A DNA stretch of 64,000 nt, from the NCBI GenBank assembly GCA_020636275.1, contig JACJYD010000001.1, positions 372,001 to 436,000 on the forward strand, read 5' to 3'. This document shows positions 56,532 through 64,000 of this stretch, piece after piece. Below the pieces are notes generated by a model, which saw only the letters and a program-made list of their open reading frames with translations, had not been told where the DNA came from and ran no database searches. Each line of letters begins with the position of its first letter. Position 1 is the first letter of the stretch. The stretch is from Lewinellaceae bacterium. Its GTDB lineage: Bacteria; Bacteroidota; Bacteroidia; Chitinophagales; Saprospiraceae. Position numbers and translations under genes: made by a program.

Positions 56532-56574
56532 AAGGCGGATTGGGCGGGCGCAGCCCGCCCAATCCGCCTTTGTA
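56528..56574. repeat. Second adjoining hairpin, very GC-rich
   Basis: Perfect 22-bp stem, 56528-56549 with 56553-56574, loop GCA, sharing four bases with the preceding hairpin. Likely terminates nadD transcription, but two stacked stems are more than termination needs. The remaining 115 bp up to porZ shows no exact TAnnTTTG. Confidence 0.88.
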
Positions 56575-56603
56575 AATTTATTTATGCAAAAAAATATTTA
56601 GGG

Positions 56604-57179
56604 CTATTTTCGATATAAATGACTGGTTTCCAGATATTGGTAAACGGATTCCGGAAGCAGGTAGCGGATCGATTTTCCCGTTTTCCGGCATTCGCGCACA
56701 AAAGAGGCGGAAATGTCGAGTAAAGGGGCGTCAAAAACGCGCACATTGGGGTGTTGGGCGAGGGTCTCATCCTCATACCTGGGCCGGCGGTAGACGTAGA
56801 TGGGGTAATTGGCGAGCAGAAACTCGTAATTTTTCCATTTGGGCAGGGACATCAGGTTGTCGCCTCCCATGATGAGTGCAAATTCCTTGTCGGGGTACTT
56901 TTCCCGGAGATAGGCCAGGGTATCAACGGTGTAGGAGGGCTTGTCCAGGTAAAATTCGATATCGCTGGCGCGCAGTTTGGGGTGGTCGCCGATCGCCAGG
57001 CGGACGAGATGCAGGCGATCGTAATCGGGCGCAAGGGTCTGTTTGGGCTTTAGTGGGTTGTGCGGGCTGACCACCATCCAAACCTGTTCCAGACCGGTAA
57101 ATTCGACCATGTAATCGGCAATGATCATATGACCGATGTGGACGGGGTTGAAAGAGCCAAAAAACAGTCCGACTTTCAT
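56604..57179 (-). CDS. nadD: Nicotinate-nucleotide adenylyltransferase
   Basis: Makes deamido-NAD from nicotinate mononucleotide and ATP, the step before NadE. N-terminal nucleotidyltransferase motif GLFFGSFNPVHIGHM (about 4-18), SPHNPLKP near 38-45, LIMGGDNLMSLPKWKNYE (about 103-120) and ISASFVRECRKTGKSIRYLLP near the end (the ISST.IR element, here ISASFVR). 191 aa from ATG 57179; an adjacent ATG at 57182 adds one Met. Confidence 0.95.
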   Translation of the reverse strand: MKVGLFFGSFNPVHIGHMIIADYMVEFTGLEQVWMVVSPHNPLKPKQTLAPDYDRLHLVRLAIGDHPKLRASDIEFYLDKPSYTVDTLAYLREKYPDKEFALIMGGDNLMSLPKWKNYEFLLANYPIYVYRRPRYEDETLAQHPNVRVFDAPLLDISASFVRECRKTGKSIRYLLPESVYQYLETSHLYRK

Positions 57180-57189
57180 CATGGATCGA

Positions 57190-57642
57190 TTATTGGGAGA
57201 TAGAATCCGGGTTGATCATATCGTACAAGGATTCGAGGTCCTCCCCTTCTTCATCAAGCAGAGCATCCTCCGGGAGATCGACCAGCCATTTTCCATCCAG
57301 TTGAACGAGCAGGAAACTGTCGTAGAAGAGTTGCCCTTCTTCCTCGAGGGTGTAGTAGCAGACGGCCTTATCTCCATTTTCCTTGCAGGAGAGCTCTTTG
57401 AAGTTGGTTTCCGAAATGACGGAGTCCAGTTCCATATTGGAGAGCAGCGCTTCCATCCAGGAGATGAGGTCCTGGGTTCGCGGAGCGCTCAGGGCTTTGG
57501 CTTGTTCGAACTCGTTTTTGTCGATATGGGCTTGCCATTGCCGGACGACCGATTCGGGGGAGGAGCCGGACGGAGTGGATTGGCAGGCAAAAATAGAAAG
57601 CACGGCCAATGCCGCTGCAACCAGGATAGAAACTATGCGCAT
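57190..57642 (-). CDS. Small DUF4878-like lipoprotein
   Basis: Lipobox LSIFAC puts the lipidated cysteine at 20. The mature domain (~125 aa) has the DUF4878/NTF2-like layout: SPESVVRQWQAHIDKNEFEQAKAL, a helical middle, then YYTLEEEGQLFYDSFLLVQLDGKWLVDLP. Such proteins are periplasmic-facing and of unknown role. Starts 18 bp from a TACCTTTG promoter element and precedes nadD by 10 bp, so they share a transcript. Confidence 0.8.
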   Translation of the reverse strand: MRIVSILVAAALAVLSIFACQSTPSGSSPESVVRQWQAHIDKNEFEQAKALSAPRTQDLISWMEALLSNMELDSVISETNFKELSCKENGDKAVCYYTLEEEGQLFYDSFLLVQLDGKWLVDLPEDALLDEEGEDLESLYDMINPDSISQ

Positions 57643-57659
57643 AATGATTAATTTAGGGG

Positions 57660-57667
57660 CAAAGGTA
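57660..57667 (-). promoter_or_regulatory. Bacteroidota -7 element for the lipoprotein-nadD operon
   Basis: TACCTTTG on the minus strand; expected leader of about 11 nt to ATG 57642. It lies in the 37-bp gap to the divergent membrane-protein gene. Confidence 0.55.
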
Positions 57668-57679
57668 AATTATTTAAGT

Positions 57680-59101
57680 ATGCGGGGAAAATGGGTGCGA
57701 ATATTCTGTTGGTTGTTTGGTCTGGCGATGGTGGCCTGGTTGCAGTTCGGCTATCACGAGATGTGGAAGGACGAATGGCAGGCCTGGCTCATGGCCCGCG
57801 ATATGGGCTGGGGGGAATTGCTTCGGGCGCTCTACTACGAGGGGCATCCGGGTTTGTGGTATGTGTATCTGAAGGTTTGGGCCGCCTTTGGGTTGAATGA
57901 TGCTTTGGGCCTTCAACTGGCTCATTATTTGGTCGTGGCGCTGGCCGGAGGGATATTCTGGTATTTCACCCGGCTGCCCTGGTGGTTGAGCCTGTTGTTG
58001 TGGATGGGATACTTCCCCTTTTTTGAATACGGGGTGGTCAGCCGCGGGTATGTATGGGTCATGGTCTTCGGGCTTGCATTGGCCGGTTGGTTGGAAAAGC
58101 CCGAAAAGAAGGCGATTTGGGCCGGGGTGGGTCTTTTTCTGCTTTGCCAGACGGAGGTCTATGGGGTTTTGCTGGGAGGCGCGTTGCTGGTCTATGCCTT
58201 TTTCGAACACGAAAAATGGAAGGTGTTTGCCCGGTCGTGGTTCCGGATCCTGCTGAGCGGGTATGCAATTGGGGTACTCGTTTTTTTGATCAGTGTTTTT
58301 CCACGCGCCAGCCGGGAGGAATTGGCCAGGGCCTATGTGGGGCAACCCTTTGGTTGGGAAGTATTGGGCACTAGCTTCCAGGGGAATTGGGTCAACGCTT
58401 TTTGGATCGGGGCTGTTCCCGACACGAATGCGTTTGGAGTACAGGCTTTGGGTATCGCCTTGAGCGTGCTGATCTTGTTGGGAATGGTGTGGTTGTTTCG
58501 TCGTGCGGGGGCTGTTGCCTGGGGATTTTGGGCCTTTCAGGCCGCCTTTTTCCTGTTTTCCGTCGTCTTTTACACGGGGGGCGTCCGCCATTGGGGCATG
58601 ATCCTGATCGCCTGGATCGTGTGGCTTCAATTGTGGGCATACAAGAAACCCGTTTGGGATTGGTTGTCGTGGCTGGTGGTGGGCAGCGTATTGTTTTTTC
58701 AACTCCGGTATTCGGTCCTGGCGGTCGACCGGGAGGTCCGGTATCCATACAGCAATGCCAGGGAGGCGGCAGCATTCATCCGGTCGGAGATCCCTGCCGG
58801 GATGCCGGTGGTAGCCATCAACAAATTTGAGGCGGCGCCGGTCGTGGGGTATGCTGGGCGTCCGTTTTACGCCTTGCCGGAGGGAGAGCCCTTTACTTAT
58901 TTTAAGTGGGTAGAAAAGGTGTATCTGCCTCCGGAGGAGGAGATCAAACTGTTTGCGGCCTACAAACGCGTCAATATGGTGGTCGTGTTGAGTCCCGCTC
59001 CGCTGGATGCGTCGCGGTATCCTGGTGCTTTGCTCGTCCGGGCCTTCGATCGAACGAATTTGAAGAAAGAGAATTATTTTTTATACGCCATCAATAAATA
59101 A
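57680..59101 (+). CDS. Multi-pass membrane protein, possible GT-C glycosyltransferase-like
   Basis: 473 aa with about ten membrane helices and a C-terminal soluble part (about 375-473). The first loop EMWKDEWQAWLMARDMG (about 28-44) carries an acidic D-E pair followed by EGHPGLWYVYLKVW, a layout seen in PMT/ArnT-like GT-C enzymes that use lipid-linked sugars. No closer family assigned. The start is ATG 57680; the frame is open upstream but overlaps the divergent lipoprotein gene. Confidence 0.75.
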   Translation: MRGKWVRIFCWLFGLAMVAWLQFGYHEMWKDEWQAWLMARDMGWGELLRALYYEGHPGLWYVYLKVWAAFGLNDALGLQLAHYLVVALAGGIFWYFTRLPWWLSLLLWMGYFPFFEYGVVSRGYVWVMVFGLALAGWLEKPEKKAIWAGVGLFLLCQTEVYGVLLGGALLVYAFFEHEKWKVFARSWFRILLSGYAIGVLVFLISVFPRASREELARAYVGQPFGWEVLGTSFQGNWVNAFWIGAVPDTNAFGVQALGIALSVLILLGMVWLFRRAGAVAWGFWAFQAAFFLFSVVFYTGGVRHWGMILIAWIVWLQLWAYKKPVWDWLSWLVVGSVLFFQLRYSVLAVDREVRYPYSNAREAAAFIRSEIPAGMPVVAINKFEAAPVVGYAGRPFYALPEGEPFTYFKWVEKVYLPPEEEIKLFAAYKRVNMVVVLSPAPLDASRYPGALLVRAFDRTNLKKENYFLYAINK

Positions 59102-59104
59102 ACA

Positions 59105-59137
59105 AGAAAGCCTGCGACAGATGGTCGCAGGCTTTCT
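59105..59137. terminator. Bidirectional hairpin between convergent genes
   Basis: Perfect 14-bp stem, 59105-59118 with 59124-59137, loop of 5, directly after the stop of the membrane-protein gene and 41 bp before the dnaN stop. Its core 59112-59130 fits CTGCGRC-N4-GGYCGCAG. Confidence 0.8.
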
Positions 59138-59177
59138 CAAGTAAAATTCATCGTGCGTAGCCCGGTAAATGAAAAGA

Positions 59178-60290
59178 TCAGACACTGAGCATGACCGGCA
59201 TGATGAGCATGAAGATGGACTCGTTTTCCTCTTCCTCGACGGGCAATAAGATGCCGGCGCGCGTGGAGGTCGACAGTTCCAGCTTGACCTCATCCGAATG
59301 CAGGATACCCAGCATTTCGATCAGGAATTTGGCATTGAAGCCGATCATGAGCTCGTCGCCCACGTAGGTGCAGGCGAGTTGTTCGGTGGCCTCATTGGAA
59401 AAGTCAACATCCTGGGAAGAGATGTTCAGGCTGCTCGTACTGATCTTGAGCGTAACCTGGTTTGTCGTTTTGTTGGCGTAAATGGCAATTCGCTTCAGCG
59501 AGTTCTGGAAGTCGATCCGGTTCGCTGTGAGCAAATTAGGATTGTTTACCGGAATGACGGCGTTGTAGTCCGGATAGCGGGCGTCGATAAGACGGCAGGT
59601 GATGCGGGTATTATCGAAAGAGAAGAACGCATTCGTCTTGTTAAATGAGACTTCTACTTCCGCGTCATCCGGCAGTGCGTTTTTAAGCAGGGTTAGGGCC
59701 TTTTTCGGGACAATAAAGGTCGTGGATACATCGCTTTTGATATTTCCGAAGGTATATTTGACCAATTTGTGGGCATCGGTGGCCACAAAGGTGATCTTGT
59801 TGAAATCGATCTGAAAATAAACGCCTGTCATAGCAGGGCGCAGGTCGTCGTTGGAGGTGGCGAAGAGGGTCCGGGAGATGCCCTTCTGGAGGGTTTCAGC
59901 CGGCAGGATGACCTGATCGGCGGCGTCCAGGTCTTTGGGTTTGGGGTAATCTTCAACCGAGCGGCCCGCGAGTTTGTATTTCCCGTAAGAGGACGTGATC
60001 TCGATGCCATAGGTGTCGTTTACGGAAAATTTGATCGACTGATTGGGCAGGGCTTTGAGGGTTTCGAGCAGGATGCGGGCAGGGATGGCTACCTGTCCGT
60101 TGGCATCTGCCTTGACCTCCAACTGGGTCGTGATCGTAGTTTCCAGGTCGGACGCTGTGATGGAAAGCGTGTTATTTTCGATAGAAAACAGGAAGTCCTC
60201 CAAAATAGGCAGAACAGGGTTGACGACAATTGCCCCGCCGGCAATTTGGAGCTGCTTCAGGAGGTCGGTGGAAAAAACGCTGAATTTCAT
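59178..60290 (-). CDS. dnaN: DNA polymerase III beta subunit (sliding clamp)
   Basis: Ring-forming processivity clamp. Three repeated clamp domains of about 120 residues. Family marks: MKFSVFSTDLLKQL at the start, ARILLETLKALPNQ (about 72-85), MTGVYFQIDFNKITFVATDAHKLV (about 155-178) and the C-terminal FMLIMPVMLS. At 370 aa it has full length. dnaA and recF are not next to it, as is common in Bacteroidota. Confidence 0.97.
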   Translation of the reverse strand: MKFSVFSTDLLKQLQIAGGAIVVNPVLPILEDFLFSIENNTLSITASDLETTITTQLEVKADANGQVAIPARILLETLKALPNQSIKFSVNDTYGIEITSSYGKYKLAGRSVEDYPKPKDLDAADQVILPAETLQKGISRTLFATSNDDLRPAMTGVYFQIDFNKITFVATDAHKLVKYTFGNIKSDVSTTFIVPKKALTLLKNALPDDAEVEVSFNKTNAFFSFDNTRITCRLIDARYPDYNAVIPVNNPNLLTANRIDFQNSLKRIAIYANKTTNQVTLKISTSSLNISSQDVDFSNEATEQLACTYVGDELMIGFNAKFLIEMLGILHSDEVKLELSTSTRAGILLPVEEEENESIFMLIMPVMLSV

Positions 60291-60358
60291 AGATGGCCGG
60301 TTTTTTGGAAAGAACCAGAATGATTTCGAAAGTGTTTACCCAAGATGTTGTTCGCCTA

Positions 60359-60366
60359 CAAAAGTA
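60359..60366 (-). promoter_or_regulatory. Bacteroidota -7 element for dnaN
   Basis: TACTTTTG on the minus strand, an exact TAnnTTTG match, 69 bp upstream of ATG 60290. Confidence 0.5.
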
Positions 60367-60407
60367 AACCATCCACCCCATTTTACCATTCAAAGAATTC
60401 CACAAAA

Positions 60408-60416
60408 TGTGGATAA
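60408..60416 (-). promoter_or_regulatory. Perfect DnaA box upstream of dnaN
   Basis: Reads TTATCCACA on the minus strand, the consensus DnaA site. It overlaps a small palindrome (TCCACAAAATGTGGA, 60399-60413), so a second, weaker half-site faces it. It lies about 42 bp upstream of the dnaN -7 element. Confidence 0.55.
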
Positions 60417-60443
60417 CTTTCAACTTTTAAACGCAAACCGACT

Positions 60444-61721
60444 ATGCCAAACCGTGCCAGGGCTCCAAAAATTCATGAGATCCGGGATTTGGTCCTTCCC
60501 AGGCCGCGCAATTACCAGTTGGACAACGGGATTCCGGTCTACGAGGTCTGCATGGGAAGCCAGGATGTGTTGAAGGTCGAGGTGGTCTTTCGGGCTGGAA
60601 GGCCCTATGAAACCATGCCCCTGGCATCGCGGGCCACAGCGGCCCTGTTGCGGGAAGGCACGGCCCACCGCACGGCTGCAGATATTGCGGAGACCATCGA
60701 TTTTTACGGAGGTACTCTGACTTCACAGGGGAGTCTCGACCACATTACGGTGACCTTGTATTGCCTGACCAAGCATTTTGACGCCCTGATCCCGTTATTG
60801 ACGGATATTCTGACGGAACCCGCCTTCCCCGAGGAAGAATTGTCGGCCTTCATCGACCGCAACAAGCAACGGCTCCAGGTCGATCTGACGCGCAACGACG
60901 TGGTCGCTTACCGCTTGATCACCGAATGCATCTACGGCCCGCAGCATCCGTATGGCTATAACAGCACCACCGAAATGTACGGCGCCCTGACGCGGGAAGG
61001 ATTGCAGCAACATTTCAACGCCCACCTCACGGCGGCCAATTGCCAGATCTTTATCAGTGGAAAGACGGATGCGGCGATCATTGCCCGCCTGAATGCCGAA
61101 ATCGGGCAGGCGCTCCCGAAAGGAACGCCGTCCATACCCCGGCTGGAAGGCAGCGGGGCTCTGTCGGGGAAACTCCACCAGCCCCACTCCGACACGGTGC
61201 AGACCGCTATTCGGCTGGGGCGCAAGTTATTCAACCGGCAGCACCCCGACTTCAATGGGATGTTTGTGCTGAACACCATTTTCGGAGGGTATTTCGGTTC
61301 GCGGCTTATGACCAACATTCGGGAAGAGAAGGGATATACCTACAACATTTATTCCTCCCTCGACAACATGCAGTTCGACGGCTATTTCTATGTGGGGACC
61401 GAGGTCGGCAATGAATTCGCCTGGCCCGCCCTGGAGGAGATCTACAGGGAAATCGAAACGCTGCGACGGGAGCCGGTCGGAGCGGAAGAGCTCCACATGG
61501 TGCGCAACTATCTCATGGGCAATTTCCTGACCATGCTCGACGGTCCGTTCAACCAGGCAGAAGTCGTTCGGAATTGTATTTCAGAAGACTTACCGCTCGA
61601 ATCTTTTGAGGAAATGGTGCAGGCCGTTTTGCAGATCGATGCCCGAAAATTGCAGGAGCTCGCCAATCAATATTTCGATCCGGCGGATATGTGGGAAGTA
61701 ATTGTGGGAAATCCTTCATGA
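60444..61721 (+). CDS. M16-family protein lacking the zinc motif (non-catalytic partner type)
   Basis: Two-lobed M16 fold, 425 aa. Where active members have HxxEH followed by the GT block, this protein reads RATAALLREGTAHRT (about 63-77), so the zinc ligands are gone. The second lobe keeps FGGYFGSRLMTNIREEKGYTYNIYSSL (about 278-304), whose Arg/Tyr pair contributes to substrate binding in active-inactive heterodimers. Hence it is probably the partner of an active M16 subunit encoded elsewhere. No signal peptide is evident. Confidence 0.88.
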   Translation: MPNRARAPKIHEIRDLVLPRPRNYQLDNGIPVYEVCMGSQDVLKVEVVFRAGRPYETMPLASRATAALLREGTAHRTAADIAETIDFYGGTLTSQGSLDHITVTLYCLTKHFDALIPLLTDILTEPAFPEEELSAFIDRNKQRLQVDLTRNDVVAYRLITECIYGPQHPYGYNSTTEMYGALTREGLQQHFNAHLTAANCQIFISGKTDAAIIARLNAEIGQALPKGTPSIPRLEGSGALSGKLHQPHSDTVQTAIRLGRKLFNRQHPDFNGMFVLNTIFGGYFGSRLMTNIREEKGYTYNIYSSLDNMQFDGYFYVGTEVGNEFAWPALEEIYREIETLRREPVGAEELHMVRNYLMGNFLTMLDGPFNQAEVVRNCISEDLPLESFEEMVQAVLQIDARKLQELANQYFDPADMWEVIVGNPS

Positions 61722-61901
61722 ACCCTGAAAAAATTAGATTTTTTCAAGATATTTGGGCTCTGGCCGGAGAATGCAAATTTGTGATGCCGGATACTAGCAT
61801 TATTTGCCGGATTTTATCTTACTTTGGCCTTTCAAGAACACTTCAGCCCAACAAGACATTAGAATAGGGATATTTCCATAGATAATTGAGGAATTGTATT
61901 G

Positions 61902-62933
61902 ATGAAATTCTTTAGCTTTTTTACCCAAGAACTGGCCATTGACCTGGGCACCGCTAACACTCTGATCATTCAGGATGGCGAAGTGGTTGTCGATGAACCC
62001 TCTATTGTGGCTATTGACCGTCGCACGGGCGAAACCATCGCCGTAGGACGCAAGGCCATGCAGATGCACGAAAAGACACATGAAAATATAAAGACAATCC
62101 GTCCGCTCAAAGACGGTGTGATCGCCGATTTTCAGGCTGCTGAAAGCATGATCGAAGGCATGATCAACATGATCGGCGCCCGGCGCCGTTTCTTCACACA
62201 CCTGCGCATGGTGATCTGTATCCCCTCCGGGATCACGGAAGTGGAAAAACGGGCCGTATTTGATTCGGCCGACCATGTAGACTCGAAAGAGACCTACCTG
62301 ATCCACGAACCCATGGCTGCGGCGCTGGGTATCGGCCTGGATGTGGAAGAACCCATCGGCAATATGATCATCGACATCGGAGGCGGTACGACGGAAATCG
62401 CTGTGATCGCCCTGTCGGGCATCGTTTGCGACCAATCGATCCGCATCGCGGGAGACGAGCTGACGATGGATATCATGAACTACATGAAGCGGCAGCACAA
62501 TATCCTGATCGGAGAGCGTACGGCTGAGCAAATCAAGATATCGGTAGGATCGGCAGTGCCTACGCTTGAAAATCCGCCCGACGACTTCCCGGTCAACGGC
62601 CGGGATCTGATGACCGGAATTCCCAAGCAGGTGACGGTATCCTATTCGGAAGTCGCTCACTCCCTGGATAAATCCCTTTCGAAAATTGAAGACGCTATCC
62701 TTCGGGCGCTGGAAATGACGCCGCCGGAGCTGGCTTCCGACATTTATCGAACCGGGCTCTATTTGACGGGTGGTGGAGCGCTGTTGCGGGGTCTGGATCA
62801 GCGCATCGCTCAAAAGACGAAACTTCCCGTACACATTGCGGAAGACCCGCTCCGCGCGGTCGTGCGGGGTACCGGGATCGCGCTCAAAAATACAGACCGG
62901 TTTTCTTTCCTCATCGACCGGAAGAGTGTGTAA
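61902..62933 (+). CDS. mreB: Rod shape-determining protein MreB
   Basis: Actin-like filament that directs cell-wall elongation. Phosphate-1 loop LAIDLGTANTLI near 12-23, VICIPSGITEVEKRA near 104-118, phosphate-2 loop MIIDIGGGTTEIAV near 153-166, adenosine motif LTGGGALLRGLDQRI near 290-304. 343 aa from ATG 61902; a TTG one codon earlier is ignored. First of an mreBCD set. Confidence 0.97.
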   Translation: MKFFSFFTQELAIDLGTANTLIIQDGEVVVDEPSIVAIDRRTGETIAVGRKAMQMHEKTHENIKTIRPLKDGVIADFQAAESMIEGMINMIGARRRFFTHLRMVICIPSGITEVEKRAVFDSADHVDSKETYLIHEPMAAALGIGLDVEEPIGNMIIDIGGGTTEIAVIALSGIVCDQSIRIAGDELTMDIMNYMKRQHNILIGERTAEQIKISVGSAVPTLENPPDDFPVNGRDLMTGIPKQVTVSYSEVAHSLDKSLSKIEDAILRALEMTPPELASDIYRTGLYLTGGGALLRGLDQRIAQKTKLPVHIAEDPLRAVVRGTGIALKNTDRFSFLIDRKSV

Positions 62934-62996
62934 GGTGGCCCGGGCCTGACAGATACCCTGTACGGGGGGCTACCGGACGCCATAGAAAGGCTTGCT

Positions 62997-63848
62997 ATGC
63001 GTAATCTGCTTTTGGTAATTTTACGATTCGGTGGTTTCCTTCTCTTTTTGTTTTTGGAGCTCCTGAGTTTCTTTCTGATCGTGCAATTCAATCAGGAACA
63101 GCAAGCTATTTTCAATAATTCCTGGGCCAATTTCACGGGCTCCATCGATCAGGGCATCCACAATGCGATCGGTTATACCCATCTTCGCCGGGCCAACGAT
63201 TCCCTTGCCGCCGTCAATGCCCGCCTGTATGAGGAGGTGCTGAGCTACCGGGAATTGGTGGATGGGCTGGAGCGGGATTCGCTCTATCCCAGCAATCTGG
63301 ATTCCTTGCTCATCGATACGGTCTATCAGCTAATTCCCGCTTCCGTGATCCGCAATTCCATTTCCGAGCACCACAACTACCTGCTTTTGGACAAGGGATC
63401 TGCCGACGGGGTTGGACCCAATATGGGGGTGATCCTGGACCAGGGTATTGTTGGCATCGTACGCAGCGTAGGGCGCCATCATGCGCTGGTCATGTCGATC
63501 CTGCACCGGCAATCGCATCCCAGCGCTTCGATCAAAGGAACCAACTATTTTGGTTCCCTGACCTGGAAGGAAAAAGACCCCCGGATACTCTTATTGGAAA
63601 ATGTGCCCCGGCATGCGACGCCTGAAAAAGGAGATACGATCATCACTAGCGGTTACTCGCTGATCTTTCCAAAAGGCATTCCCATCGGAACTATCCAGCA
63701 GGTGGATTCCAGCGACGGAGGGAGCGATACGTATAATATTTGGGTGAAATTATTTGCCGACCTGGCCAGCCTGGACCGGGTTTATGTCGTAAAAAAATCA
63801 ACCCAGCAAGAACAAGAAGACTTAGTCCAACAAGCACGGGATGAATAA
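62997..63848 (+). CDS. mreC: Rod shape-determining protein MreC
   Basis: Membrane-anchored periplasmic scaffold of the elongasome. One N-terminal membrane helix (about 9-29), a coiled coil (about 60-95), then the MreC beta domains: ASVIRNSISEHHNYLLLDKGSADGV, NMGVILDQGIVGIVRSVG, GDTIITSGYSLIFPKGIPIGTI. At 283 aa it has family length. Its last 8 bp overlap mreD. Confidence 0.95.
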   Translation: MRNLLLVILRFGGFLLFLFLELLSFFLIVQFNQEQQAIFNNSWANFTGSIDQGIHNAIGYTHLRRANDSLAAVNARLYEEVLSYRELVDGLERDSLYPSNLDSLLIDTVYQLIPASVIRNSISEHHNYLLLDKGSADGVGPNMGVILDQGIVGIVRSVGRHHALVMSILHRQSHPSASIKGTNYFGSLTWKEKDPRILLLENVPRHATPEKGDTIITSGYSLIFPKGIPIGTIQQVDSSDGGSDTYNIWVKLFADLASLDRVYVVKKSTQQEQEDLVQQARDE

Positions 63849-64000
63849 TAATTTAGTACTTACCAATGTCTTCCGGTTTTTTGGCCTGTTATTGCTTCAG
63901 GGCCTGGTCTTTCGGCGCATGGAATTCGATTCGGGCGTTTGGAGTTATATACACGTATTGATCTACCCCCTGTTCATTTTTCTGCTGCCGCTGCGAACCC
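63841..64000 (+). CDS. mreD: MreD-like membrane protein, 3' end outside window
   Basis: ATG at 63841 overlaps the mreC stop by 8 bp. The visible 53 residues start MNNNLVLTNVFRFFGLLLLQ and read into hydrophobic helices (LVFRRMEFD, then VLIYPLFIFLLP), matching MreD in position and character. The gene runs off the window. Confidence 0.85.
   Translation, partial: MNNNLVLTNVFRFFGLLLLQGLVFRRMEFDSGVWSYIHVLIYPLFIFLLPLRT

Noticed and set aside
56491..56574. Possible CRISPR-like array from repeated palindromes
   Set aside because: The two stems are different sequences, with no regular spacers and no cas genes.
57383..57679. N-terminal extension of the membrane-protein gene by 99 codons
   Set aside because: It would overlap the divergent lipoprotein gene almost completely and lacks membrane or domain features; the ATG at 57680 is followed directly by the first helix.
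60408..60416. Replication origin at the DnaA box
   Set aside because: Only one perfect box, no AT-rich unwinding region or box cluster, and no dnaA nearby.
61726..61746. Terminator after the M16 gene
   Set aside because: A 9-bp stem made almost entirely of A-T pairs with a 3-base loop is too weak to call with confidence.

Overview
The window reads as ordinary chromosome from a Bacteroidota species, most likely of the Saprospiria (Lewinella/Haliscomenobacter-like). The evidence is a SusD lipoprotein, type IX secretion (T9SS) C-terminal sorting domains, a PorZ homologue, DUF4271 beside hemD, bacillithiol synthesis (bshA), and repeated matches to the Bacteroidota -7 promoter element TAnnTTTG. 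No rRNA, tRNA, CRISPR array, insertion sequence or prophage was recognised. Lineage is inferred from gene content only.

Layout. (1) 1-10608: right-hand part of a polysaccharide utilisation locus for a beta-galactan: SusD (cut by the window edge), secreted GH53 endo-galactanase, a secreted lectin-like protein, a periplasmic clan GH-A hydrolase, a GH35 beta-galactosidase and a sugar/H+ symporter. (2) 10715-14391 (-): a DUF4143 AAA ATPase with a palindrome against its start codon, ComM/YifB, and an alpha/beta hydrolase. (3) 14532-20078 (+): RsbU-type phosphatase, TM2/SHOCT protein, CBS protein, POTRA/beta-barrel protein and NAD kinase, with long palindromes between some genes. (4) 20157-22916 (-): a tight four-gene cassette of a 47-aa lysine-rich peptide, SET-domain protein, ATP-grasp ligase and aspartoacylase-like deacylase. 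This is the most unusual system here. (5) 23073-25736: two OmpR-type regulators overlapping tail to tail, one with its histidine kinase. (6) 25874-27657 (+): DUF4271 and hemD. (7) 27698-34190 (-): purH-coaX-FadL-like barrel-two paralogous repeat proteins. (8) 34236-34440: candidate small RNA on the + strand. (9) 34439-40928: divergent nadE and uvrA; uvrA is followed by a GH3 acyl-adenylase-fold gene and a small gene. (10) 40999-49151: secreted proteins, recO, ftcD, acyl-CoA synthetase and a MerR regulator. (11) 49364-57642: a 1141-aa FnIII/SprB T9SS cargo protein, bshA, porZ, nadD and a lipoprotein. (12) 57680-64000: multi-pass membrane protein, dnaN, an M16-fold protein without catalytic residues, and mreB-mreC-mreD (mreD cut by the window edge).

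How genes work together. The GH53 enzyme carries a T9SS signal and should cut galactan outside the cell. SusD (with an unseen SusC) would import oligomers, the GH35 and GH-A enzymes would trim them in the periplasm, and the symporter would take up the sugar. PorZ belongs to the machinery that exports the GH53 enzyme, the lectin-like protein and the FnIII protein. Several gene starts were placed with TAnnTTTG promoters, giving shorter proteins than the longest open frames (purH, DUF4271, the secreted protein at 40999). Other starts were placed from signal peptides or conserved N-termini.
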